A DNA stretch of 35,105 nucleotides from assembly GCA_964612675.1 (NCBI GenBank), contig CAZTDD010000072.1, positions 1 through 35,105 on the forward strand, written 5' to 3'. The notes below the pieces were generated by a model, which ran no database searches, was not told where the DNA came from, and saw only the letters and a program-made list of their open reading frames with translations. Position numbers and translations under genes: made by a program. Source of the DNA: CAZTDD01 sp964612675 (lineage in GTDB: Bacteria > Hinthialibacterota > Hinthialibacteria > Hinthialibacterales > JAKPRU01). Position 1 is the first letter of the stretch, and each line of letters begins with the position of its first letter. Below are positions 32,554 through 35,105 of the stretch, in pieces.

Positions 32554-33840
32554 TTGACAGAGCAGCTCGCCCGCTGGATTTCCCTGATCACATTCCTGTG
32601 CACTTACACGCTCTTTGTCGTCCGGCCGAACATCCGCACGTGGGCGGCCATCGGCGGGGCGCTGATCGTGGTGGGTACGGGTGCAATACCTCATAATGAA
32701 GCGTTCTGGGCGATCAACTGGAATGTGATGGGTATTTTTTGGGGGATGCTGGTGATCAGCGAACTGTTTATGCGGTCTCTGATGCCCGCGTTTCTTGCCG
32801 AGTGGCTGGTAAAACACTCACCGACGTCCCGGATCGCGATTATTTATCTCTTCTGTCTCTCAAGCGGCATTTCGGTTTTTCTGGAGAATGTGGCTGTTGT
32901 TCTGTTATTGGCTCCCATCGCGTTCGCCATCACACGTCGTCTGACAATCTCACCGATTCCTGTGATGATTGGGATCGCTGTGTGTTCAAACCTCCAGGGT
33001 ACGGCGACTTTGATCGGCGACCCACCCAGCATGCTGCTTGGGGATCACGCCAACATGACGTTCCTGGATTTCTTTTTCATGGATGGCAAGCCCAGTATTT
33101 TCTTCGCTGTGCAGCTCGCGGCCGTTGCCGGGATGATCGTATTGTTCTTTCTGTTGGATCGAGGCAAGCCTATCGGAAAATACGAGCCGACGGTGAAGGT
33201 CACCTCGATGTTTCCCACGTGGCTGCTGGCGGCGATGGTTGTTGCGCTTGCGGGGGCGTCCTTTGTGGACGTTGAGTTTCATGGTGTCCCCGGAACGATC
33301 TGTATGGTGTTTGCGGGGGTTGGGCTGATCTGGCACGCGATTGTCACCGACGAATCGTCAAAGGGGCTTATTCGAGATTTGGACTGGGAGACCACGGGGT
33401 TCCTGGTCTGTATTTTCATTTTGGTGGGCAGTTTGGCAAGTAATCAGTGGCTTGTAACACTCGCGGATTTCCTGGTCGGCGTAGTGGGAGACAATGTGGC
33501 TGTTTGTTACGTCCTGCTGGTGTGTATATCGGTAGCGATTTCGGCCTTTGTAGATAACGTACCATTTCTGGTGGCCATGCTGCCGGTGACGGAGACTTTG
33601 GCGCAGAGCCTGGAGATTGAACCGACGATTCTTTATTTTGGTTTGCTGTTAGGGGCGAGTGTCGGGGGAAACATTACGCCGGTCGGTGCCTCCGCCAACA
33701 TTGTGGCGGCAGGACAGCTGCGTCAGCAGGAGTATCCAGTCACGTTCCTGGGGTATGTGAAGATCGGGTTGCCGTTCACGCTTGTTGCGACGACGGCGGC
33801 GGCTTTATTCGCCTGGGTTTTCTTCGCTCCCGCTCCGTGA
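32554..33840 (+). CDS. ArsB/NhaD/CitM-type ion permease
   Basis: A 428-residue protein with about eleven transmembrane segments, belonging to the ion-transporter superfamily (PF03600-like). SNLQGTATLIGDPPSMLLG, SAFVDNVPFLVAMLP and GASVGGNITPVGASANIVAAG are the two re-entrant-loop signatures of ArsB/NhaD-like carriers. The substrate could be Na+/H+, arsenite or a dicarboxylate and cannot be chosen from sequence. The start is TTG 32554, with AAAGGA 7 bases upstream, 3 bases after the EutN-like gene. Its last 36 bases overlap the convergent small gene at 33805. Confidence 0.87.
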   Translation: MTEQLARWISLITFLCTYTLFVVRPNIRTWAAIGGALIVVGTGAIPHNEAFWAINWNVMGIFWGMLVISELFMRSLMPAFLAEWLVKHSPTSRIAIIYLFCLSSGISVFLENVAVVLLLAPIAFAITRRLTISPIPVMIGIAVCSNLQGTATLIGDPPSMLLGDHANMTFLDFFFMDGKPSIFFAVQLAAVAGMIVLFFLLDRGKPIGKYEPTVKVTSMFPTWLLAAMVVALAGASFVDVEFHGVPGTICMVFAGVGLIWHAIVTDESSKGLIRDLDWETTGFLVCIFILVGSLASNQWLVTLADFLVGVVGDNVAVCYVLLVCISVAISAFVDNVPFLVAMLPVTETLAQSLEIEPTILYFGLLLGASVGGNITPVGASANIVAAGQLRQQEYPVTFLGYVKIGLPFTLVATTAAALFAWVFFAPAP

Positions 33841-34053
33841 TGCTTTGTTCGCTGGGATCACCATATCGCCATTTGCATCCGCTCGGACGCCGTTTTCAAA
33901 CTCGATGGTGTAGTAGCTCCCGTCATCATTCTTCTCCCGGATCGTGCCGACAGTCCCTGGAGCGATGAATTGCTGGGAACCGTATGGAAGATAGGCGCGG
34001 GTTTGAACAGTATCGTCGACATTCAAGTCCATTTTCATTTCAGTCGGTTTCAT
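33805..34053 (-). CDS. Small hypothetical SH3-like protein
   Basis: An 82-residue soluble protein. The central part, VDDTVQTRAYLPYGSQQFIA then PGTVGTIREKNDDGSYYTIEF, resembles small beta-barrel (KOW/SH3-like) proteins; no confident family. AGAGG lies 9 bases before the ATG at 34053. It overlaps the 3' end of the permease gene by 36 bases on the opposite strand, and the downstream part of its frame (ASRSGSEENPGE) is low-complexity. Confidence 0.6.
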   Translation of the reverse strand: MKPTEMKMDLNVDDTVQTRAYLPYGSQQFIAPGTVGTIREKNDDGSYYTIEFENGVRADANGDMVIPANKASRSGSEENPGE

Positions 34054-34207
34054 TTTCCGTCACCTCTCCAGCGGCGAACCGTTATTTGGAGAACCCGCTG
34101 GACTATATGCGTTTTTGTATGAACCAGTATAATACTCTTCCCGTACAGGGTTCAGGAAGATCGGACTGGATCTGGTAGATAGAGGCAAATTGGAAAGGAG
34201 ATTCGAT

Positions 34208-34768
34208 ATGTTCCGACGTACGTTCATGGTGTTCGCTTTAGTGGGTTTTGTGGCTGGAGGAGCAGCGGTGCAGGCCGCGGATCTACAGGCTCTGGCTTCC
34301 GCCGCGGAGATTGAGACAGCTCCTCTGGTGGAGCATACATTGAAAACGAATAACGGGGCGGTCGTGTCGCTCAAGTCAAAGGCGTACAAATGGGACCGAG
34401 CCATCATTGAGGCCCTGAAGGAAGACGCCGACACACGCGAGGCGATCAATCAAGAGATTTCTCAACTGGCTGTGGCAGAAACCAACGCGAGCATCTACGC
34501 CGAGGGAATGAGCATCCCGGCGGGCACATACACAATCGGGTTCGAGCGGACCGCTTATGATTGGTATATCGTGATTACCAACGCGCAGGGGCAACGGATT
34601 CTCGAAGAGCTGGCGCCGATGGACGATATGGGGGATTGGACACCCCGTTTGATGATAACGTTCGAGCCGGGCGACCTGGCCAACGATGCGATTTTTGTAG
34701 TCCAGTATGGGACCCAGCAAATGCGAATTCCGATTACCGTCGCGGCACCCTCGGGGAGTACGAGGTAA
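34208..34768 (+). CDS. Secreted protein, possibly DUF2911-like
   Basis: A 186-residue protein. ATG 34208 is chosen over an in-frame TTG at 34190 because AAAGGAG lies about 8 bases upstream and a signal peptide follows (MFRRTFMVFALVGFVAGGAAVQA). The segment GMSIPAGTYTIGFERTAYDWYIVITN resembles the core of DUF2911 proteins, which are small periplasmic beta-sandwiches of unknown role; the match is weak. No lipobox or catalytic motif is visible. Confidence 0.7.
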   Translation: MFRRTFMVFALVGFVAGGAAVQAADLQALASAAEIETAPLVEHTLKTNNGAVVSLKSKAYKWDRAIIEALKEDADTREAINQEISQLAVAETNASIYAEGMSIPAGTYTIGFERTAYDWYIVITNAQGQRILEELAPMDDMGDWTPRLMITFEPGDLANDAIFVVQYGTQQMRIPITVAAPSGSTR

Positions 34769-34935
34769 GAAAACAGGCAAAATCCGGGTGGGCGAAGATT
34801 AGAGGTTCTGCTTTGGATTGGACGGATCGGACGCAGTGGACCGATCTGAGAAGGGAGAGAACTGTCTGGCGAGGGGAAAGCGGTGAGCACCAGCGGGGAT
34901 CACTTACATTATTGTCTCCCTCTGGGAGTGAAACT

Positions 34936-34951
34936 CTCGCCTTCAGGCGAG
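34936..34951. repeat. Short GC-rich hairpin beside the right-edge transposase
   Basis: CTCGCC-TTCA-GGCGAG forms a 6-bp stem in the 200-base gap between the secreted-protein gene and the transposase-like frame. There is no T-run, so it is not an evident terminator; it may belong to an intergenic repeat or an IS end. Nothing else stands out between 34769 and 34968. Confidence 0.4.
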
Positions 34952-34968
34952 GGTGGTTTGGTAATTTT

Positions 34969-35105
34969 TTGAAGACACCGGATCTGTATGAGCGCTGGGT
35001 TGAGGACTGCCCGCTAGCATACCGGAGCAACAACGCGCCGAAGAAACGGAATGTATTGGGGACCTTGTTTCTGTCGATATTGTCAGGCCATTGGCGCTAT
35101 GCGCA
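34969..35105 (+). CDS. Transposase N-terminal fragment, cut by the right edge
   Basis: An open frame from a TTG at 34969 to the window end (45 codons) reads KTPDLYERWVEDCPLAYRSN then NAPKKRNVLGTLFLSILSGH and WRYA. The NAPKKR-VLG-LLLSIL-GHxRYAH pattern is what I recall for the N-terminus of DDE transposases common in uncultured bacteria. The start codon is uncertain and the remainder lies outside the window, so intactness is unknown. Confidence 0.5.
   Translation, partial: MKTPDLYERWVEDCPLAYRSNNAPKKRNVLGTLFLSILSGHWRYA

Overview
The window looks like a chromosomal segment of an uncultured Gram-negative, probably flagellated bacterium. An LptB-type LPS-export ATPase points to an outer membrane, and a FliW-CsrA pair points to flagella. 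A GspG-like pseudopilin, long secreted proteins with Thr-Pro linkers and FG-GAP repeats, a sulfatase-like/TPR lipoprotein and EutN/CcmL microcompartment vertex proteins occur together in deep candidate phyla near the PVC/FCB groups (Hydrogenedentota or Sumerlaeota, for example). That placement is inference from gene content only; no rRNA or other phylogenetic marker was found.

Layout. 1-4.7 kb: secreted and envelope proteins (a carboxypeptidase-regulatory-like repeat protein cut by the left edge, a Tat-exported phosphotriesterase-like hydrolase, a secreted beta-helix-like protein). 4.7-8.3 kb, minus strand: tandem universal stress protein, ClC channel/antiporter with CBS domains, and an HTH-PTS EIIA fusion. 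8.4-10.3 kb, minus strand: tRNA-Ser(CGA), tadA and a DAHP synthase gene preceded by what looks like a complete transcription attenuator. It has a 28-codon leader peptide containing FSFDYYYFW, an intrinsic terminator and a competing pairing segment. 10.5-14.6 kb: one giant secreted FG-GAP protein. 15.2-18.4 kb: glycosyltransferases, a DUF2304 protein and two YdjM-like membrane proteins. 18.4-19.2 kb: csrA and fliW. 19.5-24.1 kb: ABC ATPase, membrane-anchored transglutaminase-like protein, and a divergent sulfatase-like/TPR lipoprotein. 24.5-27 kb: PiT phosphate transporter and a polysaccharide deacetylase. 27.1-28.9 kb: a decayed transposase, lptB and a pseudopilin with a potentially sequestered ribosome-binding site. 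29-30.8 kb: an unrecognised 573-residue protein with internal repeats. 31.1-33.8 kb: a short-form N-acetylglutamate-synthase-like GNAT, two EutN/CcmL proteins and an ArsB/NhaD-type permease. 33.8-35.1 kb: two small unknown or secreted proteins and the start of a transposase cut by the right edge.

Non-coding space holds several dispersed palindromic elements. One is a MITE-like family with TIRs containing CGCAAAAAGTC at 5.6-5.8 and 32.1-32.2 kb. A second is a set of CCCC-AAGACT-GGGG hairpins at 5.75, 8.3 and 20.3 kb. A third is a large imperfect palindrome at 24.3 kb. These sit at gene borders and in places appear to supply stop codons or blur start sites.

The strongest candidate for a little-described system is the aromatic-amino-acid attenuator of the DAHP synthase gene. 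The second is the EutN/CcmL pair linked to an N-acetylglutamate-synthase-like enzyme and a permease, with no hexameric shell protein in the window.
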